NCBI GenBank assembly: GCA_963731665.1
Contig: CAVSWP010000011.1
Location: 682,001-746,000, forward strand
Source of the DNA: Chersky-840 sp035604715
Lineage (GTDB): Bacteria > Actinomycetota > Acidimicrobiia > Acidimicrobiales > UBA8190
Reading direction: 5' to 3'
DNA: 64,000 nucleotides
In this document: positions 26,141 through 35,215 of the stretch, piece after piece
Layout of the letters: each line of letters starts with the position of its first letter
Position numbering within the stretch: the stretch's first letter is position 1
The notes under the pieces: generated by a model
What the model saw: the letters and a program-made list of their open reading frames with translations, nothing else
Told to the model about the DNA's origin: nothing
Database searches by the model: none
Made by a program: the position numbers and the translations under genes

Positions 26141-27517
26141 ATGCCCCTCCATGTGCACGAGACCGACAGCGCCGCCGACGAGTTGCAGGTCCGGCCCCAG
26201 TTCTCCCAGCTGGGCGAGATCAGCGAGGTCCCCAAGCTCCGGCTGGCACCGAGCGGGATGCCGGCCGAGACCGCCTACGAGATCGTCCACGACGAGTTGC
26301 TCCTCGACGGCAACGCCCGTCTCAACCTGGCGACCTTCGTCACCACCTGGATGGAGCGCGACGCCGAGACCCTGATGGCCCAGTGCTCGGCCAAGAACAT
26401 GATCGACAAGGACGAGTACCCGCAGACCGCCGAGCTCGAGCGGCGCTGCGTCAACATCCTGGCCGACCTGTGGCACGCCACCGAGGAGGGCGGGGCCACA
26501 GGGTGCTCGACCACGGGCTCGAGCGAGGCCTGCATGCTGGGGGGCATGGCCCTCAAGTGGCGTTGGCGCCAGCGCCGCCAGGCCGCCGGCAAGCCGACTG
26601 ACCGCCCCAACCTGGTGATGGGCGCCAACGTGCAGGTGTGCTGGGAGAAGTTCTGCCGCTACTGGGACGTCGAAGCCCGGCTGGTGCCCGTCGGCCCCGT
26701 GGCGTCGTGCCTGGGCGCCGAGGAGGCCGCCGCCCACTGCGACGAGAACACCATCGGGGTCGTCGCCGTTATGGGGTCGACCTACGACGGCGCCTACGAG
26801 CCCGTCGCCGACATATCCGCCGCCCTCGACGACCTGGCGAGCTCCCGGGGCGTGGACGTGCCCATCCATGTGGACGGGGCCTCGGGAGGGTTCGTGGCGC
26901 CGTTCCTGGACCCCGAGATCGAGTGGGACTTCCGGCTGGCGCGCGTGCAGTCCATCAACGCCTCGGGCCACAAGTACGGGCTGGTGTACCCGGGGGTGGG
27001 TTGGATCATCTGGCGCGAACGGGCCGCGCTGCCCGACGAGCTTGTGTTCAACGTCGACTACCTGGGCGGCCAGATGCCCACCTTCGCCCTCAACTTCTCC
27101 CGCCCCGGCGCACAGATCGTGGCGCAGTACTACAACTTCCTGCGCCTCGGCGCCCACGGGTACCGCCAGGTCCAACAGACCAGCCGCGACACGGCGCGGT
27201 GGCTGGCGGAGGAGATCGGCGCCCTGGACCCGTTCGAGCTCGTGTCCAAAGGCGACGGCATCCCCGCCTTCGCCTTCAAGGTCGGTCGGGCCCCCTTCAC
27301 GGTCTACGACGTGTCCGACGCACTGCGGGCGCACGGCTGGCTCGTCCCCGCCTACGCCCTGCCGCCGGCGCTCGACGACGTCGCCGTGCTGCGCATTGTG
27401 GTGCGCAACGGCTTCAGCCGCGACCTCGCCGCCCTGTTCGTCGACGGCCTCAAGGCCGTGGTGGCGCGCCTGGGCGCTCCTCATGCCGCCTCGCCGAAGG
27501 TGGGCTTCCACCACTGA
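26141..27517 (+). CDS. gadB: glutamate decarboxylase (PLP-dependent)
   Basis: 458-residue group II decarboxylase. CSTTGSSEACMLGGMALKWRW, VHVDGASGGFVAPF and INASGHKYGLVYPGVGW are diagnostic for bacterial GadA/GadB. K278 in SGHKYG is the PLP lysine and the HVDGAS aspartate holds the pyridine nitrogen. It converts glutamate to GABA and consumes a proton, which serves acid resistance or nitrogen metabolism. No glutamate/GABA antiporter gene is next to it. It follows the OYE-like gene by 22 bases and may share its transcript. Confidence 0.94.
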   Translation: MPLHVHETDSAADELQVRPQFSQLGEISEVPKLRLAPSGMPAETAYEIVHDELLLDGNARLNLATFVTTWMERDAETLMAQCSAKNMIDKDEYPQTAELERRCVNILADLWHATEEGGATGCSTTGSSEACMLGGMALKWRWRQRRQAAGKPTDRPNLVMGANVQVCWEKFCRYWDVEARLVPVGPVASCLGAEEAAAHCDENTIGVVAVMGSTYDGAYEPVADISAALDDLASSRGVDVPIHVDGASGGFVAPFLDPEIEWDFRLARVQSINASGHKYGLVYPGVGWIIWRERAALPDELVFNVDYLGGQMPTFALNFSRPGAQIVAQYYNFLRLGAHGYRQVQQTSRDTARWLAEEIGALDPFELVSKGDGIPAFAFKVGRAPFTVYDVSDALRAHGWLVPAYALPPALDDVAVLRIVVRNGFSRDLAALFVDGLKAVVARLGAPHAASPKVGFHH

Positions 27518-27542
27518 GGCGGGGGTTCGTAGGCTCGGGCCG

Positions 27543-28352
27543 ATGGACAGGGCCCCCGAGGAAATCGTCCGGCACTACCAGAGCACCGACGAAGGCCGCC
27601 GCATCACCGAGGGCTTCGGGCGCCTCGAGTTGCTGCGCACCCAGGAGGTGCTGCGCCGGCACCTTCCCGACCCGCCGGCCCGCATCCTCGACGTGGGCGG
27701 GGCCACCGGGGCGCACGCGTCGTGGCTGGCCACCGACGGCTACGACGTGCACGTGGTGGACCTCGTGGACCGTCACGTGGCCCAAGCCGGCCACCAGGTG
27801 ACGGGCCCGGGCCGGATCACGGCCGAGGTCGGTGACGCCCGACGGCTCCCGGTCCCCGACGCGAGCTTCGACGCCGCCTTACTCATGGGCCCGCTCTATC
27901 ACCTCACCGATCCAGACGACCGCCGACGCGCCTGGGCGGAGGCCCGGCGCGCCGTGCGGCCGGGCGGGTACGTCGTCGGCGCCGCCATCTCGCGCTTCGC
28001 CTCGCTGTTCGACGGCCTGGCGCGCCAGTTCCTGTTCGACCCCGACTTCAGGAAGACGGCCGAGCGCGACCTGGCCGAGGGCCAGCACCGCAACCCGACC
28101 GACCGACCGGAGTGGTTCACCACCGCCTACTTCCACCATCCTCACGAGCTGCGGGCCGAGGCGCAGGACTGCGGGCTCGACGTCGTCGACCTCGTCGGCG
28201 TAGAGGGTCTGGCCAATTGGCTTCCCCAGCTCGAGGAGCGGTGGGCCACGCCCGAGGGTCAAGAGACCATCATGTTCTCGGCCCGGTGCGTCGAGGCGGA
28301 GCCGACGCTGCTGGGGATAAGCGCCCATCTCCTCATCGTCACGCGCCGCTGA
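27543..28352 (+). CDS. SAM-dependent class I methyltransferase
   Basis: 269-residue methyltransferase. Motif I is ILDVGGATGAHASWLA, followed by the acidic end of strand 2 (VHVVDLVD) and motif IV FDAALLMGPLYHLTDPDD. The NPTDRPEWFTTAYFHHPHEL stretch occurs in a group of small-molecule methyltransferases of unknown substrate. It starts at ATG 27543, 25 bases after gad, and its 3' end overlaps the convergent serS by 14 bases. Confidence 0.85.
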   Translation: MDRAPEEIVRHYQSTDEGRRITEGFGRLELLRTQEVLRRHLPDPPARILDVGGATGAHASWLATDGYDVHVVDLVDRHVAQAGHQVTGPGRITAEVGDARRLPVPDASFDAALLMGPLYHLTDPDDRRRAWAEARRAVRPGGYVVGAAISRFASLFDGLARQFLFDPDFRKTAERDLAEGQHRNPTDRPEWFTTAYFHHPHELRAEAQDCGLDVVDLVGVEGLANWLPQLEERWATPEGQETIMFSARCVEAEPTLLGISAHLLIVTRR

Positions 28353-29625
28353 TGACGGTGTGCCCTCCGAGGTAGTCGCCGAGCACGGCGGGCAGCACCA
28401 CAGACCCGTCGGGCTGGCGGCCGGTCTCCACCAACGCCGCCCACACCCGTGCCCAGGCGATGGCCGACCCGTTGAGGGTGTGGACGAAGACAGGCTGGCC
28501 GCCACCGTCGGCCCGGTAACGGATGTTGGCCCGGCGCGACTGGTAGTCGGTGCACCAGCTCACCGAGGACACCTCGAGCCACATGTCGCACCCCGGTGCG
28601 TACACCTCGATGTCGAAGGTGCGCGCCGCGGCGTTGCCCAGCTCGCCGGTGCACAGGTCGAGGACGCGGTACTCGAGGTCGAGCTCGCGCAGCAGAGCCT
28701 CGGCGCGCTGCACCATCTGCTCGTGCTCGGCCGGTGACTGCTCGGCCGTGGCGTAGGCGAACAGCTCCACCTTGTCGAACTCGTGCACGCGCAGGAGCCC
28801 GCGCGTGTCGCGCCCGGCCGAGCCCGCCTCGCGCCGGTAGCAGGCCGTGCCCGCCGTCAGGCGCAGCGGGAGGTCCGCCTCCTCGAGGATGTCGCCGCGG
28901 TACATGGAAGTAAGCGGGACCTCGGCGGTGGGGATGGCCCACAGGTCGTCGCGCTCGAGGTGATAGGCGTCGTCGGCGAACTTGGGCAGGTGACCGGTCG
29001 ACACCATGGTCTCGGTGCGCACCAGGGTGGGCGGGCGGATCTCCTCGTAGAGCTCGGCGTGGTGGTCGAGGGCGAAGGACGTGAGCCCCCGGATCAAGCG
29101 GGCGCCGGGCCCCCGGTACAGCGGGAACATCGAGCCCGACAACTTGGCGCCGCGTTCGAGGTCGAGGATGCCCAGTGCGGCGCCCACCTCCCAGTGCGGG
29201 ACGCGCTGATGCTCCTCGTAGCTCCGGGCCGTCTCCGGCCACCGGCGCACCACGGGATTGTCCTCGGGCCCCACTCCGTCGGGGGCGTCGGCGGCGGGCA
29301 GGTTGGGCAGGTTCAACAACAGGTCGCGCACCTCGGACTGGGCGGCGCTAGCCAGCGCGTCCGACGCCGCCTCGGCCTCACCGAGCGAACGGCTCTGCTG
29401 GGCCAGCTCGGCGGCCAGCGCCTCGTCCCCGTTGCGGCGCGCCTCGCCCACCTGGCGGGACAGGTCCTTGACCCTGGCGCGCTCCTCGTCACGACTTCCC
29501 ACCGCCTGGCGGGCCCGGCGATCGGCGTCCAGCAGGCGCTGCACTTCGACCGGGTCCACCCCCCGGCGGGCCATGGCGGCCGTCACGGCACCCGGGTTCT
29601 CCCTGGCCAGGCGGATGTCGATCAT
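28339..29625 (-). CDS. serS: seryl-tRNA synthetase
   Basis: 428-residue class II synthetase. The N-terminal coiled coil (residues about 30-105, rich in R, E, A and L) binds the long arm of tRNA-Ser. The catalytic core shows motif 2 (TACYRREAGSAGRDTRGLLR) and motif 3 (NGSAIAWARVWAALVE), with TAEVPLTSMYRGDIL between. The start at ATG 29625 gives the standard MIDIRLARENP opening. It is divergent from the ABC transporter genes with only 25 bases between starts. Core housekeeping gene. Confidence 0.97.
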   Translation of the reverse strand: MIDIRLARENPGAVTAAMARRGVDPVEVQRLLDADRRARQAVGSRDEERARVKDLSRQVGEARRNGDEALAAELAQQSRSLGEAEAASDALASAAQSEVRDLLLNLPNLPAADAPDGVGPEDNPVVRRWPETARSYEEHQRVPHWEVGAALGILDLERGAKLSGSMFPLYRGPGARLIRGLTSFALDHHAELYEEIRPPTLVRTETMVSTGHLPKFADDAYHLERDDLWAIPTAEVPLTSMYRGDILEEADLPLRLTAGTACYRREAGSAGRDTRGLLRVHEFDKVELFAYATAEQSPAEHEQMVQRAEALLRELDLEYRVLDLCTGELGNAAARTFDIEVYAPGCDMWLEVSSVSWCTDYQSRRANIRYRADGGGQPVFVHTLNGSAIAWARVWAALVETGRQPDGSVVLPAVLGDYLGGHTVISGA

Positions 29626-29650
29626 GGGGGGCAACGGTAGCCTCGCCGCC

Positions 29651-30670
29651 ATGTCGATCTCGTCGGTGCCCGGGGCGGCCCCGGCGCAACACGGCACCGA
29701 GGGCCCCGCCGTCGAGTGTCGAGACCTCGTCGTGCGTTACGGGGCGGTCACCGCCGTCGACGGCCTGTCGTTGTCGGCCGAGCGCGGCCAGGTAGTCGCG
29801 CTGCTCGGGCCCAACGGGGCGGGCAAGACCTCGACGGTGGAGACCCTGGAGGGATATCGGCGCGCCTCGAGGGGAACGGTGCGGGTGTTGGGCCTCGACC
29901 CGGTGTCAGACCATCGCCGGCTGGTGGCGCGCATGGGCGTCATGCTCCAGCGCGGCGGCGTGTACCCGGTGATGGGCGCCCGCCGCGTGCTGCGGCTCTT
30001 CGCCGACTACTACGACGACCCCGAGGACCCCGAGGCCCTGCTCGAGTTGGTGGGCCTGGTCGCCGTGGCCCGCACGCCGTGGCGCCGGCTGTCGGGGGGC
30101 GAGCAGCAACGCCTCTCCCTGGCGCTCGCCATCGTGGGCCGGCCGGAGGTGGTGTTCCTCGACGAGCCCACCGCCGGTGTCGACCCCGAGGGCCGCATCG
30201 CCGTGCGGCGCGTGATCACCGAGCTGCGCCAGCGGGGGGCGTGCGTGCTGCTCACCACGCACGAGCTGCCCGAGGCCGAGCGCGTGGCCGACGACGTCGT
30301 CATCATGGCCCGGGGCCACGCCGTGGCCCGGGGCACGGTGGCGGAGCTGGCCGCCGCGGGGGGCGAAGGCGGCATCCGCTTCGAGGCTCCCCCCGCGCTC
30401 GATCTGGGGGCGCTGGCCCGCGCCCTGGACGCCGGGCCCGACACCGTCACCGAGGAGCGCCCCGGTGAGTACCGGGTGGCGGGCGAGGCCACTCCCACGC
30501 GCCTGGCCGCCCTGGCGGGATGGATGAACGAGCGCGACCTCCCCCTCACCGAGCTGCGCGCCGGACGTCGATCGCTGGAGGAGATCTACCTCCGGGTCAC
30601 GCAGGGCGAAGGCGACACGGGCCCGCCCCTGGACCCGGCCGACGCGCCGGGAGCGGGCGGCCGGCGATGA
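29651..30670 (+). CDS. ABC transporter ATP-binding protein (daunorubicin/NodI-type exporter)
   Basis: 339-residue ATPase. Walker A LLGPNGAGKTS ends near residue 61, the signature is RLSGGEQQRLSLAL, Walker B is EVVFLDEPTAGVDP, and the H loop is LLTTHELPE. A C-terminal extension of about 100 residues follows the core, as in DrrA-type exporters. It pairs with the permease that starts inside its stop codon (ATGA at 30667-30670). Cargo unknown; lipid or drug export is typical for the family. Confidence 0.92.
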   Translation: MSISSVPGAAPAQHGTEGPAVECRDLVVRYGAVTAVDGLSLSAERGQVVALLGPNGAGKTSTVETLEGYRRASRGTVRVLGLDPVSDHRRLVARMGVMLQRGGVYPVMGARRVLRLFADYYDDPEDPEALLELVGLVAVARTPWRRLSGGEQQRLSLALAIVGRPEVVFLDEPTAGVDPEGRIAVRRVITELRQRGACVLLTTHELPEAERVADDVVIMARGHAVARGTVAELAAAGGEGGIRFEAPPALDLGALARALDAGPDTVTEERPGEYRVAGEATPTRLAALAGWMNERDLPLTELRAGRRSLEEIYLRVTQGEGDTGPPLDPADAPGAGGRR

Positions 30671-31440
30671 GCAGCACCGCGGCGCGGGCGCGGCCCCGAG
30701 AGCTCCCGGCGGCGGTGCGCCGCGTGGTGGCGCAGTGCGGTGCCGAGGTCGGCATGACCCTGCGGCGGGGCGAGTCGCTGTTGCTCACCATCTTCATCCC
30801 CGTGATCCTCCTCGTGTTCTTCTCCGAGGTGCACCTGCTCCCGACGGGCACCACCCATCCGGTGTCGTTCCTGGCGCCGGGCATCCTGGCCCTGGCCGTC
30901 ATGGGGACGGCCCTGGTCAACCTGAGCATCGCCACCGGGTTCGAGCGCGGCTACGGCGTGCTCAAGCGCTTGGGCGCCACACCGTTGGGCCGTCCCGCCC
31001 TGCTCGGAGCCAAGATCGTGGCCGTCCTCGTGGTCGAGGCCGTCCAGGGGTTGGTCCTCGTCCCCGTCGCCCTGGGCCTCGGCTGGCACCCCACCGCCGG
31101 CGGCGTCGGCCGGGCCGTGGTGGTGGTGGTCCTCGCCACCGCCGGGTTCGGGGGCATCGGCCTGCTGCTGGCGGGCGTGCTGCGGGCCGAGGTCAACCTG
31201 GCGGCCGCCAACGGGCTGTGGCTGCTGCTGCTGCTCGTGAGCGGCATGTTGGCCCCGCTGACGAAATTGCCCGGCGGACTGCAGGCCGTGGCCAAGGCCC
31301 TGCCCGCCGCCGCGCTGTCCGACGCGCTGCACAGCGCCCTGGGGCTGGGAGCGGCGGTGCCGGGGGGGGCGTGGGTGGTGCTCGTCGTGTGGGCCGCTGC
31401 CGCGCCGCTGGCGGCGGCGGCCACATTCCGGTGGGAGTGA
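30667..31440 (+). CDS. ABC-2 type transporter permease
   Basis: 257-residue integral membrane protein with six predicted helices. The first is LLLTIFIPVILLVFFSEVH, and FERGYGVLKRLGATPLGRPALLGAKI is the cytosolic coupling region typical of ABC-2 permeases. It overlaps the ATPase gene by 4 bases, so the two are translated together and form a 2+2 exporter. The small LOG-like gene follows after 17 bases. Confidence 0.9.
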   Translation: MSSTAARARPRELPAAVRRVVAQCGAEVGMTLRRGESLLLTIFIPVILLVFFSEVHLLPTGTTHPVSFLAPGILALAVMGTALVNLSIATGFERGYGVLKRLGATPLGRPALLGAKIVAVLVVEAVQGLVLVPVALGLGWHPTAGGVGRAVVVVVLATAGFGGIGLLLAGVLRAEVNLAAANGLWLLLLLVSGMLAPLTKLPGGLQAVAKALPAAALSDALHSALGLGAAVPGGAWVVLVVWAAAAPLAAAATFRWE

Positions 31441-31457
31441 CCGGTAGGAGTGAGCCC

Positions 31458-31943
31458 GTGATACGCGGCCCGTACATCGCCGTGGTGGGCGGCGGCGACG
31501 ACCTGCCCGCCTCGACGCGTCGCGCCGCTCGGGAGGTCGGGCGTGCCATCGCCGAGGCCGGCGCCGTGCTCGTGTGCGGCGGGCTGGGCGGGGTGATGGA
31601 AGCGGCCTGTCGCGGCGCGGAGGAGGGCGGCGGGCTCACCGTGGGGATCCTCCCGGGCCGCGATCGCGCCGAGGCCAACCGCTACGTCGACGTGGCCGTC
31701 CCCACCGGCCTGGGCGAGGTGCGCAACGCGCTGGTGGTGCGCGCCGCCGACGCCGTGGTGGCGTTGTCGGGCGAGTACGGCACCCTGTCGGAGATCGCCC
31801 TGGCCCTGCAGGCCGGGATACCCGTCGTGGGTCTCGACACCTGGGAGCTGGGCCACGGCGGCCGTCCCGTCGAGGCGGTCGTGCTCGCCCAGAGCCCGGC
31901 GCAGGCGGTGGAACTGGCCCTCGGGTTGGCGAAACGCTTCTAG
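31458..31943 (+). CDS. TIGR00725/LOG-like Rossmann-fold protein
   Basis: 161-residue protein from GTG 31458 with GGAG 8 bases upstream. IAVVGGGDDLPA, VCGGLGGVMEAACRGAEEGG and LSGEYGTLSEIALALQAG form the SLOG-fold pattern: a nucleotide-binding glycine loop and a GT(L/x)xE box. Relatives include cytokinin-activating LOG phosphoribohydrolases and the TIGR00725 group, whose substrate is not known. The canonical PGGxGT is altered to SGEYGT, so the nucleotide site may differ. Confidence 0.82.
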   Translation: MIRGPYIAVVGGGDDLPASTRRAAREVGRAIAEAGAVLVCGGLGGVMEAACRGAEEGGGLTVGILPGRDRAEANRYVDVAVPTGLGEVRNALVVRAADAVVALSGEYGTLSEIALALQAGIPVVGLDTWELGHGGRPVEAVVLAQSPAQAVELALGLAKRF

Positions 31944-31967
31944 CGCGGCCCCGCCGCAGACGTCAGG

Positions 31968-33557
31968 ATGAACACGATGCGGCGCTTTCTGGGAGCAGCC
32001 GGGTTGGGAGCTCTGGCTCTCGCCGTGGCCGTCATCGTCGCCCCCGCCGTGGGCGCGGGCTCCTCACCCGGACATGCGAAAGCCGCTTCGAACCGTTCCG
32101 GGCGCGAGGCGTCCACCCCGGCCGTGCCCACCAGCGGCGCACCGATCGTGGACGCGGCTTCCGACGCCCCGACGGGCGGGTACTGGCTGGTGGCCTCCAA
32201 CGGCGCGGTGTTCGGCTTCAACGCCCCCGTGGTGGGGTCGGCGGCGGCCCTGGCCCTGAGCTCTCCCGTGGTGGGAATGGCCCCCACGCCCGACGGCGGC
32301 GGGTACTGGCTGGTGGCCGCCGACGGTGGGGTGTTCGCCTACGGCGACGCCCGATTCCACGGCTCCACGGGGGCGCTGCACCTCACCCGGCCGGTGGTGG
32401 GCATGGCCGTGGACGACGCCACCGGCGGCTACTGGCTGGTGGCCGCCGACGGCGGGGTGTTCAGCTTCGACGCTCCCTTCGCCGGGTCCGCCGGTGCCCT
32501 CAAGCTCCACTCTCCGGTGGTGGGGATGGCCGCCACCCCTGACGATGCCGGCTACTGGCTGGTGGCCTCCGATGGCGGGGTGTTCTCCTACGGCGACGCC
32601 CGATTCCACGGCTCCACGGGGGCGCTGCACCTCACCCGGCCGGTGGTGGGCATGGGGGTCGACAGCGGCGGGAGCGGGTACTGGCTGGTGGGCGCCGACG
32701 GTGGGGTGTTCTCCTTCGGCGCTCCCTACCAAGGGTCCACGGGGAGCCAGGTGCTGCCCCGGGCGGTGGTGGCCATGGCCGTGACGGGCGACGGCGCGGG
32801 GTACTGGCTGGTGGGTGGCGACGGTGGCGTCTACCCGTTCGGTGACGCCCAGTACCAGGGATCGGTCTCGGTCCTCGCTTTGGCCGGCCTCACCGTGGTC
32901 ATCGACCCCGGCCACGACGGTGGCAACGGCGCCGATCCGGCGGTGGTCAACCAGCCCATCGACGGCGGCGGGTTCACCGAGCCGTGTGACACCACGGGCA
33001 CGGCCACCGACAACGGTTACCCCGAGCACGCCTTCAACTTCGACGTGGCCCTGCGGGCCCGGTCGTTGCTGGAAGCCGACGGGGCGCGCGTGGTGCTCAC
33101 CCGCAACACCGACACCGGCGTGGGGCCCTGTGTGAACGAGCGTGCCGCCATCGCCAACGCGCTGCACGCCAATGTGGCGGTGTCGATCCACGCCGACGGC
33201 GGCCCGCCCGGAGGTGTCGGCTTCGCCGTCGACACCCCCGTCGCCGTAGTGAGCTCGATCTCCGACAACCGCGCCATCGTGGGGCCGTCGACACAGCTGG
33301 CCACCGACGTGCGCAACGCCTTCGAGACGGCCACCGGTGAGCCGCCCTCGAACTACACGGGCCAGGACGGCATCGTGTTCCGTTCCGACCTGGGGGGGCT
33401 CAACCTGTCGACGGTGCCCAAGGTCCTCATCGAGTGCGCCAACATGCGCAACGCGCATGACGCCGCCCTGGTGCAGGAGGCCCAGTGGCGCCAGCTGGCC
33501 GCCCAGGGCATCGCCACCGGCCTGGAGCAATTCCTGGAAGCCGCCGAGCGCACCTGA
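31968..33557 (+). CDS. N-acetylmuramoyl-L-alanine amidase with N-terminal repeat propeller
   Basis: 529-residue secreted protein. A signal peptide (residues 1-30, LGALALAVAVIVAPAVGAG) is followed by six tandem units of about 41 residues, each with a GYWLVxxDGGVFxFGDAxFxGS core and a spacer VVGMAxTPDG. From residue about 305 comes an Amidase_3 domain: VVIDPGHDGGNGADP with the zinc histidine, a zinc glutamate in YPEHAFNFDVALR, VSIHADG, and VLIECANMRNAHDA with the late catalytic glutamate. It would cut the bond between MurNAc and the peptide stem. The repeats probably hold it to the envelope. Two units are identical over 69 bases. Confidence 0.9.
   Translation: MNTMRRFLGAAGLGALALAVAVIVAPAVGAGSSPGHAKAASNRSGREASTPAVPTSGAPIVDAASDAPTGGYWLVASNGAVFGFNAPVVGSAAALALSSPVVGMAPTPDGGGYWLVAADGGVFAYGDARFHGSTGALHLTRPVVGMAVDDATGGYWLVAADGGVFSFDAPFAGSAGALKLHSPVVGMAATPDDAGYWLVASDGGVFSYGDARFHGSTGALHLTRPVVGMGVDSGGSGYWLVGADGGVFSFGAPYQGSTGSQVLPRAVVAMAVTGDGAGYWLVGGDGGVYPFGDAQYQGSVSVLALAGLTVVIDPGHDGGNGADPAVVNQPIDGGGFTEPCDTTGTATDNGYPEHAFNFDVALRARSLLEADGARVVLTRNTDTGVGPCVNERAAIANALHANVAVSIHADGGPPGGVGFAVDTPVAVVSSISDNRAIVGPSTQLATDVRNAFETATGEPPSNYTGQDGIVFRSDLGGLNLSTVPKVLIECANMRNAHDAALVQEAQWRQLAAQGIATGLEQFLEAAERT
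32338..32406 (+). repeat. 69-bp exact direct repeat, copy 1
   Basis: Identical to 32587-32655. It lies inside the repeat region of the amidase gene and spans two junctions of the 41-residue unit. The copies are 249 bases apart, which equals two repeat units. Confidence 0.9.
32587..32655 (+). repeat. 69-bp exact direct repeat, copy 2
   Basis: Second exact copy of 32338-32406. Other repeat units differ at many silent sites, so identity here implies recent duplication or gene conversion. Confidence 0.9.
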
Positions 33558-33603
33558 GGCGCCGGGGCGGCACCCGATGACGAGCCCGGGAGCCGGGCCC
33601 GGT

Positions 33604-33633
33604 CACATTCAGTGCTGGCACATTCAGTGCTGG
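33604..33633 (+). repeat. 15-bp tandem duplication at the SDR stop codon
   Basis: CACATTCAGTGCTGG occurs twice head to tail (33604-33618 and 33619-33633). The second copy contains the TGA stop of the minus-strand SDR, the first lies just downstream of it. It could be a slip during replication; no function is implied. Confidence 0.7.
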
Positions 33634-34403
33634 GCCGACCGGAGCATGGCCGCCATGCCCTTGATGAAGGGGTCGGGATCGGTGGTCTTGGACTCCACGA
33701 TGGCGCGCATGTCGGGGACGTAGTGCTCGAAGGTGTCGCCTTCCATGGCAGCCACGATCCCCTCGGCCATCTCGTCGGCCGTGATCTTGGGCCCCGAGTA
33801 CAGCGGGTCGTCGTTGTCGGCGAGGTCCCAGATCTCGGTGTCGATGGGCCCGGGGTTCACCAGCCGGATCTTGACGCCACTGTCGTAGAGGTCCACGGCG
33901 ATGGCCTCGCTCCAGCCGGACAGGGCGAACTTGCTGGCCGAGTAGGCGGCCTCGTTGGCGTTGCCCAGCCGGCCCGCCACGCTCGAGACGTTCACGATCA
34001 TCCCCTCACCACGCGCCGTCATCTCGGGGAGCAGCACCATGGTCATGTGGGCCGGGGCGAAGAAGTTGACGCGCATGACCCACTCCAGGGTGCCAAGGTC
34101 CAGACGGGTGGTGTGGCGGCGCATGGGGACTCCGGCGTTGTTCACCAGGCAGTCGAGGTGCCCGAACGCCTCCCAGGCCTCGAGCGCCACCCGCCCGGCC
34201 AGTTCCACGTCGGCGAGGTCCGCCACCCACAGGCGCGAGTCGGGGGAGTCGGCGCGCACGTCGGCGAGGACATCGGCCAGGCGCTCCTGGCGCCGGGCCA
34301 CCAGGCCCACCGTGGCCCCGCGGCGCGCCAGCCGGCGGGACAGGGCGGCGCCGATCCCCGACGACGCCCCCGTGACGAGCACCCGCGATCCTTCGATCTT
34401 CAT
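33624..34403 (-). CDS. short-chain dehydrogenase/reductase (paralogue of the gene at 43963)
   Basis: 259-residue SDR starting MKIEGSRVLVTGASSGIG at ATG 34403, with GGAGG five bases upstream. Cofactor motif residues 11-18, NNAG 88-91, catalytic Y154 and K158 in AAYSASKFA. It aligns without gaps through residue 158 to the SDR at 43963-44754: both start MKIEG and both carry SRLWVxDL and GxLDCLVNNA. The N-terminal motif and the ARR after strand 2 suggest NADP(H) use. Substrate unknown. Confidence 0.9.
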   Translation of the reverse strand: MKIEGSRVLVTGASSGIGAALSRRLARRGATVGLVARRQERLADVLADVRADSPDSRLWVADLADVELAGRVALEAWEAFGHLDCLVNNAGVPMRRHTTRLDLGTLEWVMRVNFFAPAHMTMVLLPEMTARGEGMIVNVSSVAGRLGNANEAAYSASKFALSGWSEAIAVDLYDSGVKIRLVNPGPIDTEIWDLADNDDPLYSGPKITADEMAEGIVAAMEGDTFEHYVPDMRAIVESKTTDPDPFIKGMAAMLRSAQH

Positions 34404-34466
34404 GGGCCCTCCTCGGGTCGGGGCGATCGGTCGTGGCACTTCCGTTCACCGGAGTAGAACACGATC

Positions 34467-35198
34467 ATGACCATCCTTGACGAGATCAGGCGGTTCTGGG
34501 ACGACGACGCCGCCACCTACGACGACGCCCCCGGCCACCGGCCGACCAGCCCCGCGTCCCAGGCGGCCTGGACCGCCGCGCTCGAAGCGCTCCTGCCCCC
34601 GCCGCCGGCGCTGGTGCTCGACTGCGGGGCGGGCACGGGGTTCCTGAGCCTCATGGCGGCGCGCCTCGGGCACCGCGTCACCGCCCTGGACCTGTCGCCG
34701 AAGATGCTGGCCCGGCTGAGCACATCGGCGGCGGCCGAGGGCCTCGACATCGCTGTGGTGCGGGCGCCGGCGCATGAGTCCCCGGGCGGGTTCGACGTCG
34801 TCATGGAACGCCACCTGCTGTGGACCCTTCCCGACCCGACCACCGCCCTGCGCGCCTGGCGCCAGGCGGCGCCGGCGGGACGGCTGGTGGCCATCGAGTC
34901 GTTGTGGGGCGACGCCGACCCCCTCGAGGCGCTGCGGGGCCGGGCGTGGAAGTTCGTGCAACGCCGGCGGGGCACGCCCCCTGACCACCACGGGCCCTAT
35001 CCGGCCGAGGTGCGCGGCGCCCTGCCCCTGGGGACGGGCACCCATCCCCGGGCCGTGGCCAAGTTGGTGGGCGAGGCCGGTTGGCGCGCGCCCCGGCTGG
35101 TGCGCCTGCGCGACGTGGAGTGGGCTTCAACGCTCGAGCACCGGTTCCCCGAACGCTTCCTGGGCGTGACCCCGCGCTTCGCCGTCGTCGCCTCCTGA
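34467..35198 (+). CDS. SAM-dependent methyltransferase
   Basis: 243-residue class I methyltransferase. Motif I is LVLDCGAGTGFLSLMAARLG, the second strand ends VTALDLSPKML, and motif IV is GFDVVMERHLLWTLPDP. The HLLWTLPDP signature is common in UbiE/Coq5-like small-molecule methyltransferases. It is divergent from the SDR with 63 bases between starts and convergent with the TlpA-like gene. No substrate can be assigned. Confidence 0.87.
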   Translation: MTILDEIRRFWDDDAATYDDAPGHRPTSPASQAAWTAALEALLPPPPALVLDCGAGTGFLSLMAARLGHRVTALDLSPKMLARLSTSAAAEGLDIAVVRAPAHESPGGFDVVMERHLLWTLPDPTTALRAWRQAAPAGRLVAIESLWGDADPLEALRGRAWKFVQRRRGTPPDHHGPYPAEVRGALPLGTGTHPRAVAKLVGEAGWRAPRLVRLRDVEWASTLEHRFPERFLGVTPRFAVVAS

Positions 35199-35215
35199 GC
35201 CGGCAGCCGCGCCCG

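Noticed and set aside
32160..32880. Regular repeats that at first resemble a CRISPR-like array
   Set aside because: Spacing is about 123-126 bases, the units are in frame and encode a GYWLVxxDGG repeat domain. There are no short identical repeats with unique spacers and no cas genes.
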